Shown: positions 29,996 through 38,108, counted from the first letter of the stretch. The stretch: DNA of 41,191 nt from Gammaproteobacteria bacterium (GCA_021772915.1 JAJFLB010000070.1:1-41191), one strand, 5' to 3'. Program-made: numbers and translations. The notes: generated from the letters alone by a model not told the origin.

Positions 29996-30676
29996 ATGGG
30001 GATCGAATTCGATCCGAAGAGCTACGAGCCGGGCGCACCCGTCACGCTCAAGTCGCTGCAGGCGCTGCAGGATCTGCTGCTGGCGCTGCTGCCCAAGAAC
30101 ATCAAGCTGGCCACGTTCGTGTTCGAGGCCGTCGCCGGCCGCTGGTGGCCGCCGCGGGGCAACACGTTGCGCGAGCGAATGCTGCTGATGGACGCTGCGC
30201 ACGTCCACCTGGCGTCGGGCGCCGTTCTGCTGGCTGAGGTTGCGGCCGAGGCCATGGAAACCGACCTGCTGTGGGTGACTTCTGGCGAGACTCTCGGCGA
30301 AGCGATCAGCAGAGCCGTGCTGGACCCGGATCTTCTGGCCGGCTCTCGGGTCGTGGTCGAAGCGGCGCCGACGCTCGAGATTCCCTGCGAGCCGCGGCTG
30401 CCGATCACCATGGTCGAAGCCAGGCGCTTGCTCGAGGCTATCGAATGGTGCGAGCAGGAAGGCCAAGCGATGTCGCTGCCCGAGGACGGGGCGCTTTGGG
30501 AACAGGTCACGGTCGACACGGTCCACCCCGAACGGGGCATGTTCCGGGCCGGTCAGACGATGCCCAACGACTCGAACCTGCAAGCGATGAACGCACGGCA
30601 CGACGAGTTGCGCGAGAAGCTGAAAGCGTTCGCAGGGGTGACTGACGACGACGACGACGACGGCGGTGCCACGTGA
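29996..30676 (+). CDS. Protein of unknown function, first gene of second early operon
   Basis: A 226-residue protein with the strongest ribosome site of the window (AGGAGG, 5 bases before ATG). It is mainly helical: LKSLQALQDLLLALLPKNIK, MLLMDAAHVHLASGAVLLAE, AISRAVLDPDLLAG. The acidic C-terminus includes a run of Asp residues. No catalytic or binding motif was recognised. It starts a four-gene operon joined by 4-base overlaps (29996-31687). Confidence 0.65.
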   Translation: MGIEFDPKSYEPGAPVTLKSLQALQDLLLALLPKNIKLATFVFEAVAGRWWPPRGNTLRERMLLMDAAHVHLASGAVLLAEVAAEAMETDLLWVTSGETLGEAISRAVLDPDLLAGSRVVVEAAPTLEIPCEPRLPITMVEARRLLEAIEWCEQEGQAMSLPEDGALWEQVTVDTVHPERGMFRAGQTMPNDSNLQAMNARHDELREKLKAFAGVTDDDDDDGGAT

Positions 30677-31008
30677 CGAACGTGAAATGGCCGCACCTTC
30701 GGGTTTGGTGGCTCACGAGCTTTGACGCTGAGCGGGCTCGCGGACCGCTGCCGCTCTACATCACCGACGAGTTGCGCTCGATGGACGGGCGCCCCAAACG
30801 GCAACGCTTGTGGGTACCGCCAGGGCTCCCAAAAGTGTCGGTGTCGTCAGTCGCGGAATGGTCGCGAGACGAATTCGAGGATCCGGACGATACCGCCGGG
30901 CTCGTGTTTCTGGAGGCCGATCAGCCGCTCGTGGAGCTGGCGAACGTGGGGTTCGTGTCCGATCTCGACCTAAAAATCGTCTGGCGAAACGGGGGCATGG
31001 TTCTATGA
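30673..31008 (+). CDS. Small protein of unknown function
   Basis: A 111-residue protein from GTG 30673 (4-base overlap). It is Trp-rich with mixed strands (NVKWPHLRVWWLTSFDAERA, then LYITDELRSMDG) and an acidic centre, and ends ATGA with the next gene. No family or motif was recognised. Confidence 0.55.
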   Translation: MTNVKWPHLRVWWLTSFDAERARGPLPLYITDELRSMDGRPKRQRLWVPPGLPKVSVSSVAEWSRDEFEDPDDTAGLVFLEADQPLVELANVGFVSDLDLKIVWRNGGMVL

Positions 31009-31274
31009 GACCCGTGACGGCCGGCACCAGGGCGCTGGGCCACGTTCGCCCGCTCTGCTGGGCGCGCAGTGATCCTTCCGACCATGGCCTGAAACGCCAA
31101 CCGCTCGCGCATCTGATCGTGGTGCAGCACGGCGAGCTGGACGTGAGGCCCGCCTGCGGGCGCGGACGGATGGCGGAGTACTTGCCGACAAGACCCGAGC
31201 GCGTGCCCTTCTGTGGCAAGTGCGCTGCAACGCTGATCGGTCGGGAATGCGGACCGGATTGGAGGCGGCAATGA
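31005..31274 (+). CDS. Small Cys/His-containing protein
   Basis: An 89-residue protein from ATG 31005 (ATGA overlap). Residues HVRPLCWARSDPSDHGLKRQ, then a strand, then CGRGRMAEYLPTRPERVPFC and GKC form a plausible split zinc site (C...C...CxxC). This small-protein style recurs in the other early operon (22417, 26458). The function is unknown. Confidence 0.55.
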   Translation: MRPVTAGTRALGHVRPLCWARSDPSDHGLKRQPLAHLIVVQHGELDVRPACGRGRMAEYLPTRPERVPFCGKCAATLIGRECGPDWRRQ

Positions 31275-31687
31275 ACCTACGAGCCGCGATCGATAACACC
31301 AGGCGGCTGGTGCGCCAGTACACCCGGGGTGCTCAACGGACCGAGCTCGAGGCCGCGCTCGGCGAGGTTCGACGGCTGCAAGTGCGGCTTGAGGATGACC
31401 TGACCCGCGCTCTGAATCGCACCCGCGGCCGAGCAGCCCGGCGTGACGGCGGGCCATCGCTCGAGGCGATCTTGCAGCTGCTGCACGAGAACCTGGCCGA
31501 GACAGGCGCCCACCTGCAGGCGGGAACGGACGGCTGGTCGGTCGTGATGGTCTGGGACGCACCCGTGTCCGAGGACCTGCTGGCCGAAGGCTCAACGCTG
31601 GACAAGCTCGTGCGGGCCTGGTCCGCGCGCGGGTTCAGCCTTCAATACGGAAAGCCCGCCGGGATGGTCGAGCCCGAGGGCTCCTAA
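31271..31687 (+). CDS. Coiled-coil protein of unknown function
   Basis: A 138-residue protein from ATG 31271 (ATGA overlap), last of the operon. The N-terminal 70 residues are a basic coiled-coil helix (RTELEAALGEVRRLQVRLED). The C-terminal part is a small alpha/beta domain (GWSVVMVWDAPVSEDLLAEG, then a GFSLQYGKPAGMVEPEG end). A small hairpin (GGCCAG/CTGGCC, 31693-31708) follows the stop without a T-run. No family was recognised. Confidence 0.55.
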   Translation: MNLRAAIDNTRRLVRQYTRGAQRTELEAALGEVRRLQVRLEDDLTRALNRTRGRAARRDGGPSLEAILQLLHENLAETGAHLQAGTDGWSVVMVWDAPVSEDLLAEGSTLDKLVRAWSARGFSLQYGKPAGMVEPEGS

Positions 31688-31741
31688 AGCCAGGCCAGCA
31701 ACCTGGCCGAACAGGCTGGGATGACCTACCAAGAGGAAACG

Positions 31742-32065
31742 ATGGCCAAGAACCTGAAACGCATGCGAGAGCTGAGCACGGAGCTGGCCGCGCTCATCGA
31801 CGCCGAGGGCGAGGTGGCAGATCAGCTGCAGCTCCCGCCAGAGCGGGAGATCGCGGGCTGCACACGCGAGGCGGATTACATCGGCGACGCTGTGGGCGGG
31901 CCCGCTGAACGTGCACGGCTGCGAGACTGGTCACTAGCGCAGGTGCTCTCGGCCGTGGACGAGCTCGAAGCTCTGGCCGGGCTGCAGCTGCCTGATGGTC
32001 CGCGGGTGGGCCAGCTGGCAGAGCTGGTGCGCAAGGGCGTCCGCGGGTCCTTCCCCGGGGTCTGA
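31742..32065 (+). CDS. Small helical protein
   Basis: A 107-residue protein at ATG 31742, chosen because GAGGAAAC precedes it. An in-frame ATG at 31721 would add seven residues. It is helical and acidic (LSTELAALIDAEGEVADQLQ, then LAQVLSAVDELEALAGLQLP). No motif was recognised. It precedes the operator-like inverted repeat and the Acb2-like gene. Confidence 0.55.
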   Translation: MAKNLKRMRELSTELAALIDAEGEVADQLQLPPEREIAGCTREADYIGDAVGGPAERARLRDWSLAQVLSAVDELEALAGLQLPDGPRVGQLAELVRKGVRGSFPGV

Positions 32066-32107
32066 GAGACATGGGTGACGCGGACCACCGAAAGCGCCTA
32101 GTTAGCC

Positions 32108-32129
32108 GGTGGTAACCGGCGTTACCACC
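32108..32129. promoter_or_regulatory. Perfect inverted repeat, operator candidate
   Basis: GGTGGTAAC (32108-32116) and GTTACCACC (32121-32129) are perfect arms around CGGC, lying 18 bp upstream of a TACAGT -10-like box. This is the size and position of a dimeric repressor operator. No T-run follows, so a terminator is unlikely. Confidence 0.55.
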
Positions 32130-32146
32130 CCGGCGGGTTTCGTCGC

Positions 32147-32152
32147 TACAGT
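32147..32152 (+). promoter_or_regulatory. -10-like box (TACAGT) for the Acb2-like gene
   Basis: TACAGT is preceded by TTACCA (32122-32127, within the inverted repeat), which could act as the -35 at 19-bp spacing. The leader is about 80 bases and ends in GGAGGAAACC. Confidence 0.4.
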
Positions 32153-32241
32153 TGGGGCGCTGGCCGGGTAGGCCCGGGCGCGGCCGCGTCCGGTTCAAGG
32201 CCGAACCCGAGCCAGCCCAACAACCCGAACCGGAGGAAACC

Positions 32242-32643
32242 ATGCGCGAGTTCACCGACGAGCAGCTGGACGAGATCGTGGCCGAGCTGCGCGGCACTCA
32301 CGGGCCTGGCCCGTTGGGCGAGGCCGTCGCGGCAATCGAACAGCTGCGCGGCCAGGCCGCCCAGCCGTCTGCACCCCGATCGGAAAACCCGCCGGACTGG
32401 GCAGCGCGCCCGCAGATCACCGAGCGCCAGCTGCACAACTGGTTTCGCTACCACAACCCCGCCGAGCATCAACTCGGCCAGGCCGAGGCCGTGACCCGGT
32501 ACGAACAGCTGCGCGCCGGCGGTGGCGAGCTCGCTCGGCTGATCGTCGAGCTGACCCCGCCCGGTGCCGACCAGGCCGCGGCCGTCCGGCTGGTTCGTCA
32601 GGCTGTGATGACGGCCAACGCGGCGCTGGCCTGCGACTCCTGA
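32242..32643 (+). CDS. Acb2/Tad1-type hairpin-domain protein, putative anti-CBASS/anti-Thoeris sponge
   Basis: A 133-residue protein, with its start fixed by GGAGGAAACC. Residues about 58-131 show the Acb2/Tad1 hairpin layout: LHNWFRYHNPAEHQLGQAEA, RYEQLRAGGGELARLIVELT, then PPGADQ and VRLVRQAVMTANAALAC, i.e. 'f.YH.P...q..rY..iR..g..la..i....P......ai..iR.avm.ANaaiA'. Known members form hexamers that sequester cyclic (oligo)nucleotide signals of CBASS or Thoeris, blocking host abortive defence. The N-terminal 55 residues are an extra helical segment and Pro/Ser linker. It has its own operator/promoter region. Domain identity is likely; the ligand is unknown. Confidence 0.75.
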   Translation: MREFTDEQLDEIVAELRGTHGPGPLGEAVAAIEQLRGQAAQPSAPRSENPPDWAARPQITERQLHNWFRYHNPAEHQLGQAEAVTRYEQLRAGGGELARLIVELTPPGADQAAAVRLVRQAVMTANAALACDS

Positions 32644-32665
32644 AACCCCCAACCCCGAGAACCAC

Positions 32666-33922
32666 ATGAATCTGCGCAAGCTCCTTTCTCCGCTGTTCGC
32701 GATCGCGCTGCTGGCAGGCACGCCCGGAGCCGAAGAATTCCACGTCTACCCGGACCGGCTCGAGGACGCGGCCGGCCAGGTCGTGCCGAAAAGCTGGAAG
32801 TTCAAGCCGAGCCAGTCATTCGCCCAGGCGCTGTTCCTGGCCGGCGCGACTGCAGGCGGCGACGTTGTTTGGATCCACGGCGACGTGGTCGGCAACGGCA
32901 ACGTGACGCTCGGGCAGTACGCCAACCCGCTCGGCAACAAGCTGGGCGGACTGGTCGGCTGCCAGGTCCTGGCCGCGACTTCCGGCGCGCGCATTCCTGG
33001 GCTGAACGTGTTCCAGCAGCACGAGGTCTCGGGGCTGTTGTTCCGCGGCCTCGAGATCGCGGCGAACACCGACAACCAATGCGTGAAGTGGGGCAAGAAC
33101 CAGCCCGCAGAGCACCGCGATTTCGTGTTCGTGGACTGCCGTTTCGACGGGTTCTCAACGCAGGTAGGGCAAGCCGCGTGGGGCCTGCAGGTGGGCGGGC
33201 CGATCGTCGGCCTGGACGTAGTCGATTCCGATTTCGTCGACTTCCGAGAGCACGGCGGATACATGCACGGCGCGGCCTGGTCGACCTACGACGGCTGCAC
33301 GTTCACGCGCTGCGGCTACACCGGCACGCAGTGGACGAACCGCGCGTGGGAGGGCCGCCCTTCGTACGGAACCAACACGGTCAAAGACTGCACCTTCACC
33401 CAATGCGGTGAGGGCGGCGCTGCGTCCGTGACTGTCGGCGGGCACACCGGGCTATTCGTCGTCGAGAACATCACCGTGGACACCGACCACCCGACTGGTG
33501 GCGTGCTGTTCTACTGGGAGGGCCCGAAGCCGAAAAACACGCAGGGCCCGACCGACGTTGGCGCGTGGCGCGACGAAAACGGTTGGGGTATCTCCGAGGT
33601 CATGATGATCGGGCGCTCGTCGATCCGGATGGGTGCGAAGGCTTTCTACCTGACGTCCTTCAACGATGTCGGCCGCGTGACGATCGGCCCGATGCAGTTT
33701 CACGCGACCGACGCGCCCAAGCCGTGCATTTGGATCCACCGACCCAAGACCGGCCGCGGTATCGGGCAGCTGGTGCTGGGCATGGACTCCGGTTCCGATG
33801 CCGTCTGGAACGGGAACGAAAAGGTGCGAGAGGTCGACACGGCTTGGCCCGACTCTAAGGTGGACGACCACGTGCAACAGCGCCCGCCGGCGCGAGCGCT
33901 GCAGCCTGCTGGCGGTGGCTGA
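32666..33922 (+). CDS. Secreted right-handed parallel beta-helix protein
   Basis: A 418-residue protein with a classical signal peptide (MNLRKLLSPLFAIALLAGTP, likely cut after GA at residue 22) and no lipobox. The rest has short repeating coils rich in Gly, Asn, Val and Asp (GLLFRGLEIAANTDNQCVKW, FVFVDCRFDGFSTQVG, VDSDFVDFREHGGYMHGAAW, TFTRCGYTG, TVKDCTFTQCGEGGAAS), typical of pectate-lyase/tailspike-like beta-helices that bind or cleave polysaccharides. Sec export is unusual for a phage protein. It lies between the Acb2-like gene and the methyltransferase. It could alter the surface of the infected cell or be released as a depolymerase. No catalytic residues were assigned. Confidence 0.75.
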   Translation: MNLRKLLSPLFAIALLAGTPGAEEFHVYPDRLEDAAGQVVPKSWKFKPSQSFAQALFLAGATAGGDVVWIHGDVVGNGNVTLGQYANPLGNKLGGLVGCQVLAATSGARIPGLNVFQQHEVSGLLFRGLEIAANTDNQCVKWGKNQPAEHRDFVFVDCRFDGFSTQVGQAAWGLQVGGPIVGLDVVDSDFVDFREHGGYMHGAAWSTYDGCTFTRCGYTGTQWTNRAWEGRPSYGTNTVKDCTFTQCGEGGAASVTVGGHTGLFVVENITVDTDHPTGGVLFYWEGPKPKNTQGPTDVGAWRDENGWGISEVMMIGRSSIRMGAKAFYLTSFNDVGRVTIGPMQFHATDAPKPCIWIHRPKTGRGIGQLVLGMDSGSDAVWNGNEKVREVDTAWPDSKVDDHVQQRPPARALQPAGGG

Positions 33923-35272
33923 TTGAGCGGATCGAACGGAATGCCCAGCGCGCAGCGCATCGAGCTGCGCCCGTTGGCTGAGGTCCTCGAGGGGCGGCAG
34001 GCGCGCAACGCCAAACTGCATCCGCAGGAACAGGTCGAGGCGCTGGCCGCCTCTATTCTGGAGTTCGGTTTCCTGGACCCGGTGCTGCTGGATCACGGCC
34101 AGGTGATCGCGGGGCACGGCCGGTTGGCCGCGGCCGAGCTGCTGAACCTCGAACGGATCCCGGTCGTTCCGCTCGACCACCTGAGCGAGGGCCAGCGCCG
34201 CAAATTCTTACTGGCCGCCAACAAACTGGGCGAAACCGGTTGGAATGCCCAGCTGCTGACGGACGAGCTGCGAGCGCTGACCGGCGAGGGTGTCGACGTC
34301 GGCACGCTTGGCTGGAACGATCGCGAGCTGTCGCGGCTGCTCGAGGAATCGGAGCTGGCCATGCTGCGCGAAATGCGGGGCCTCGAGGTTCCGCCCGACA
34401 TGGGTAGCTCACCCGATGAGCCCGACCGCGTGCCGGCCGGCGAGTCGTTCGGCCCGGTCAAGCGCCCCACCGTTCAGCCCGGCGACTGCTGGCACCTGGA
34501 CGGGCACCGCGTGCTTTGCGCCGACAGCACCAAGCGCGAGCAGCTCGAGCCGTTGCTTGGCAAGCGTCGGCAGGTCGCCGCGGTGGTGACCGATCCGCCC
34601 TATGCAATCTTCGGCTCGAGCACCGGCGCCGCGCCATCGGTGGCCGACGACCGCATGGTGGCACCGTTCTGCCATAGCGTGCTCGAGCTCGTCGACGACG
34701 CGCTGGAAATGCACGGACACGCGTACGTGTTCTGCGACTGGCGCAGCTATCCGACTTGGTGGCAGGCCATGCGCGGCCTGAGCCTGGTTCCGAAAAACCT
34801 ACTGGTGTGGGACAAGGGGCCCGCCGGCGTCGGCTCGTTCTGGAACAACAGCCACGAGCTCGTGGTGATGTTCGCGCGCGAGCTCGAGAAGCGCATGAGC
34901 GGGCAGCACCGCTCGGGCACGTCCAAGAAACCGCGGCGCGTGCACGGGTCCAGCAACGTGCTGCGCTTCGATCGCGTGCGAGGTGGTGCCAAACAGCACA
35001 GCGCCCAAAAGCCGCAGGCGCTGGTGCACGAGCTCGTCACCAATAGCACCTACGAGGGCGAGCGCGTGCTGGACCCGTTCGCTGGCTCGGGCACCACCCT
35101 GATGGCCTGCGAAGAGATCGGCCGCGCGTGCTGGGCCGTCGACATCGAACCCGGTTGGGCGCAGCTAGCCATCGAGCGCTGGCAGCGTGAGACCGACGCG
35201 CGCGCGCTGCTCAACGGCAAGCGCGGCCAGACCCTCGAGGCCGTCAAGGCTCGTCGGCGCAAGAAACGGTAG
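33923..35272 (+). CDS. ParB-domain DNA methyltransferase
   Basis: A 449-residue protein from TTG 33923, overlapping the upstream stop region. A second in-frame start is ATG 33941. Residues 11-115 form a ParB/Srx-like domain (ASILEFGFLDPVLLDHGQVI, AGHGRLAAAELL). The methyltransferase domain follows: DPPY at 224-227 (motif IV), a substrate region with AQKP near 361-364, and DPFAGSG at 384-390 (motif I, SAM binding). The order IV then I marks the beta class of N6-adenine/N4-cytosine enzymes. It probably modifies phage DNA against restriction, with specificity unknown. The adjacent terminase genes raise a possible link to packaging sites. Confidence 0.9.
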   Translation: MSGSNGMPSAQRIELRPLAEVLEGRQARNAKLHPQEQVEALAASILEFGFLDPVLLDHGQVIAGHGRLAAAELLNLERIPVVPLDHLSEGQRRKFLLAANKLGETGWNAQLLTDELRALTGEGVDVGTLGWNDRELSRLLEESELAMLREMRGLEVPPDMGSSPDEPDRVPAGESFGPVKRPTVQPGDCWHLDGHRVLCADSTKREQLEPLLGKRRQVAAVVTDPPYAIFGSSTGAAPSVADDRMVAPFCHSVLELVDDALEMHGHAYVFCDWRSYPTWWQAMRGLSLVPKNLLVWDKGPAGVGSFWNNSHELVVMFARELEKRMSGQHRSGTSKKPRRVHGSSNVLRFDRVRGGAKQHSAQKPQALVHELVTNSTYEGERVLDPFAGSGTTLMACEEIGRACWAVDIEPGWAQLAIERWQRETDARALLNGKRGQTLEAVKARRRKKR

Positions 35273-35275
35273 CGC

Positions 35276-35956
35276 GTGGCGAAGCGGAAGAAGAAGGCCG
35301 CGAAGAAGGCGGCCCGCAAGAAGGCGCCCCGGAAGAAGAAGGCCGCCGCGAAGTTCGACGCCGAGGGCAAGCTGGCCACGGGCGTATCGGGGCGGGCCTA
35401 CGCGCGACACCGGGAAGTTTCGTTCCAGGCTGTGCTGCGCGCCATTCGCGAGGGTCGACTAACCCGTTCGGTCAACCGCACGCCGCGCGGGCACTACCGC
35501 ATCGACGTGGAGCTGGCCGACGAGGAGTGGTTGCAGAACACCGACCCGCGGCAGGCCGCTCGGGCTGCGAGTACTCCAACCGGCCCGCGCCAGGACGATC
35601 TATTCGGGGACCTGGGCACGGCTCCGGTCGCGGGCGACAAGGGCGACGCGGCAAACCGCGGACCGAGCAAGGCCCAGCTGGACCGGGTCCGGACGTTCTG
35701 GGACACGCGCCGCGCCCAGCTCCAATTCCAGCAGCTCGCCGGCGAGCTCGTGAATGCCGACGCGGTGCGGGTGCGCGTGCATAGCCTGGCCGTCGAAACC
35801 CGCGAGGCTGTGATGACGACCGTGGGCACAGCCAGCTCCGAGCTCGGGCTGACTCACGACCAGCGCCTGCACCTGCAGGCTGCGATGGAGCGAGCGCTGC
35901 ACGATGTCGTCGGCCGAGCTCGTGGCATTGCGGACGGGGCCCGTGGAGACCGCTGA
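35276..35956 (+). CDS. Terminase small subunit-like protein
   Basis: A 226-residue protein from GTG 35276, placed directly before the large terminase. Residues 1-26 are a Lys/Ala tract (KRKKKAAKKAARKKAPRKKK). A short HTH-like segment follows (GRAYARHREVSFQAVLRAIR, then LTRSVNRTPRGHYRID). The C-terminal 85 residues are helical (RTFWDTRRAQLQFQQLAGEL, then VHSLAVETREAVMT), as in Nu1-type small subunits that recognise packaging sites and recruit the large subunit. Its end overlaps the large subunit gene by 53 bases in another frame. Confidence 0.75.
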   Translation: MAKRKKKAAKKAARKKAPRKKKAAAKFDAEGKLATGVSGRAYARHREVSFQAVLRAIREGRLTRSVNRTPRGHYRIDVELADEEWLQNTDPRQAARAASTPTGPRQDDLFGDLGTAPVAGDKGDAANRGPSKAQLDRVRTFWDTRRAQLQFQQLAGELVNADAVRVRVHSLAVETREAVMTTVGTASSELGLTHDQRLHLQAAMERALHDVVGRARGIADGARGDR

Positions 35957-37886
35957 CCCCGAAGAGGTCGTCACGGCCACCTGGTGCGCTGGCATCGAAC
36001 CGCCGCCACCCATGACGGTGACCGAGTGGGCCGACCAGCACCGCGTGCTGACTCGCCGCTCGTCGAACGAGCCAGGGCCCTACCGAAGCTCGCGCACGCC
36101 GTTTTCGCGCGCGATCATGGACGCGCTCAGCCCGCAGGATCCCTGCCAGTTCGTTTCGGCGATGACGGGCACCCAGGTCTCCAAGACGGAAATGGGCAAC
36201 AACTGGCTCGGGTTCACGATCGATCACGACCCCTGCAGTTTCATGGTCGTTCTGCCGACCGTCGACGTCGGCAAGCGGCACAGCAAGACGCGGGTGGAAC
36301 CGATGATCCGCTCGAGCGCCAAGCTCGCGGACAGGGTCGCGCCGGCGAAGAGCCGCGACAGCGCGAACACGGTTCTGGAAAAAGAGTTCCCGGGCGGGTC
36401 GGTCGTGATCACCGGAGCCAACAGCGGGGCCGGGCTACGCTCGACTCCGGTGCGCCGGCTGCACCTGGACGAGATCGACGCTTACCCGCTCGAGATCCCG
36501 GGCGAGGGTCCGCCCATTGAAATCGCGATCGCGCGAACGGACACCTACGGCGACACTCGCAAAATCTACCGCTGCAGCACGCCGACGGTGCGCGAGTGCA
36601 GCCCGATCGAGGAAGCCTACGAGGACAGCGATCGATCGCAGTACTGGGTGCCCTGTCCCGATTGCGGCGAAATGCAGGTGCTCGAGTGGGCCGGCTTTCA
36701 CTTCACGCCGTGCTCGGGCTGTGGCGAGGATCCCGAAGAGAAGCCCGACGCCGAGACGCGCGCGCGCACCGCGCACATGCACTGCATCGAGTGCCGCGCT
36801 CGCATCGAGGAGACGAGCAAACCGTGGATGTTCGAGCGCGGCGAGTGGAGAGCGCGCAACCCCGAGCGCACCAAGATCCACCGCGGCTTCCACCTGTCGT
36901 CGCTCTATTCCCCGTTGGGCTGGCTCTCGTGGGCTGCGCTCGCGCGGCAGTGGCTCGACGCCCAGGGCGATCGCGAGAAGCTACGCACGTTCACGAACCT
37001 GCGGCTGGCCGAGACTTTCGAGGACGTCGGCGCCGTGCCGCCGCCCTGGGAGATTCTCTACGCCCGTCGCGAAACGTACCCGCAGGGGCAGGTGCCCGAG
37101 CGCGCCCAGGTCCTGACGATCGGGGTGGACGTCCAGGGTGGTGGTGCGGCGCGGGTCGAGGCCGAGCTCGTGGCGTGGGCCCCGGGGCTTGAGAGCTGGT
37201 CGCTGGGATACTTCACGATCCCGGGCGAGGTGGGCAACGCTGAGGTGGACAACGAATTGGCCCGCCTGATTACGTCGACCTGGCCGCGCGTCGGTGACCC
37301 CAGCGTGCGCCTGCCGGTCCGGATGACGGCCATCGACGCCGGCTATCTAACCCAGGCCGTCTACCAGTTCTGCGAGCGCCACCGCGCCGCCGGCGTTGTC
37401 CCGGTGATGGGGCAGCCGCAGGGCGGGACACTGATCGGTCAGCCCAAGCGCACCGATATCATGCGCAAGAGCGGCAAGAAAACCCGCGGCGCGGTGCGCG
37501 TGTTCCCGGTCTTCGGCAACGTGGCCAAAACCGAGCTGTACAGCTGGCTGCGGCTGGAGCCGCCCAAGAAGGGGCAGCCGTTCCCGGCCGGCTGGTGCCA
37601 TTTCCTGCAGTACCCGGATTCCTGGTTCAAGCAGCTCACGTGCGAGAAACAGCGCCGGACCTACGAGCGCGGCCTGCCGGTCTACCGCTGGGAGAAACCG
37701 CCCGGTGCAGCGAATGAGGCGCTCGACTGCAGGGTGTACGCCCGGGCCGCCGCGTCGATCGTGGGCTGTGACCGCTGGACCGAAGCCCACTGGGAGCAGT
37801 ACGCTGCCAAGACGTCGGGAGCGCAGAAGCACAAGCCGAAGCGCCGCGACGATGAACCGAGTCCGTTCGACCGATTCCGACGCTAG
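35904..37886 (+). CDS. A: Terminase large subunit (lambda gpA family)
   Basis: A 660-residue ATPase-nuclease that packages DNA into proheads. A variant Walker A lies at residues 86-95 (AMTGTQVSKTE). Walker B is LHLDEID (186-192). A zinc region has CPDC near 251, PCSGC near 269-273 and CIEC near 294. The nuclease begins at GVDVQGG (Asp409), with a second acidic site in MTAIDAGY. Length and motif order match GpA. ATG 35904 is used although it lies within the small-subunit gene; ATG 36012 (MTVTEWADQHRVLT) is a possible later start. Confidence 0.95.
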   Translation: MSSAELVALRTGPVETADPEEVVTATWCAGIEPPPPMTVTEWADQHRVLTRRSSNEPGPYRSSRTPFSRAIMDALSPQDPCQFVSAMTGTQVSKTEMGNNWLGFTIDHDPCSFMVVLPTVDVGKRHSKTRVEPMIRSSAKLADRVAPAKSRDSANTVLEKEFPGGSVVITGANSGAGLRSTPVRRLHLDEIDAYPLEIPGEGPPIEIAIARTDTYGDTRKIYRCSTPTVRECSPIEEAYEDSDRSQYWVPCPDCGEMQVLEWAGFHFTPCSGCGEDPEEKPDAETRARTAHMHCIECRARIEETSKPWMFERGEWRARNPERTKIHRGFHLSSLYSPLGWLSWAALARQWLDAQGDREKLRTFTNLRLAETFEDVGAVPPPWEILYARRETYPQGQVPERAQVLTIGVDVQGGGAARVEAELVAWAPGLESWSLGYFTIPGEVGNAEVDNELARLITSTWPRVGDPSVRLPVRMTAIDAGYLTQAVYQFCERHRAAGVVPVMGQPQGGTLIGQPKRTDIMRKSGKKTRGAVRVFPVFGNVAKTELYSWLRLEPPKKGQPFPAGWCHFLQYPDSWFKQLTCEKQRRTYERGLPVYRWEKPPGAANEALDCRVYARAAASIVGCDRWTEAHWEQYAAKTSGAQKHKPKRRDDEPSPFDRFRR

Positions 37887-37898
37887 GAGCAGCCGCCC

Positions 37899-38105
37899 AT
37901 GGCTTGGCAGATTGACGTGGTGACATCGCTGGCCGAGCTCGAGCAGGCCTACGCGTCGGGGGTGAAAACGGTCATGTATGACGGGCACCGCTACGAGCTG
38001 CGCGGCCAGGCCGAGCTGGCTGCGTTGCGCGAGGTGCTGAGAGCGGCCGCGGGCCTGATCGACAGCAGCCGCAACCGAGTGCTGGGCGGATACCGGAAGG
38101 ACTGA
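37899..38105 (+). CDS. W: gpW-like head-tail joining protein
   Basis: A 68-residue protein. SLAELEQAYASGVKTVMYDG followed by a strand (HRYELRGQ) and a helix (AELAALREVLRAAAG) has the small alpha+beta plan of lambda gpW, and the C-terminal RNRVLGGYRKD parallels its basic flexible end. gpW is added to the portal after packaging and is required for tail attachment. It lies between large terminase and portal as in lambda. AGGAG (37887-37891) supports the start. Confidence 0.85.
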   Translation: MAWQIDVVTSLAELEQAYASGVKTVMYDGHRYELRGQAELAALREVLRAAAGLIDSSRNRVLGGYRKD

Positions 38106-38108
38106 CGC

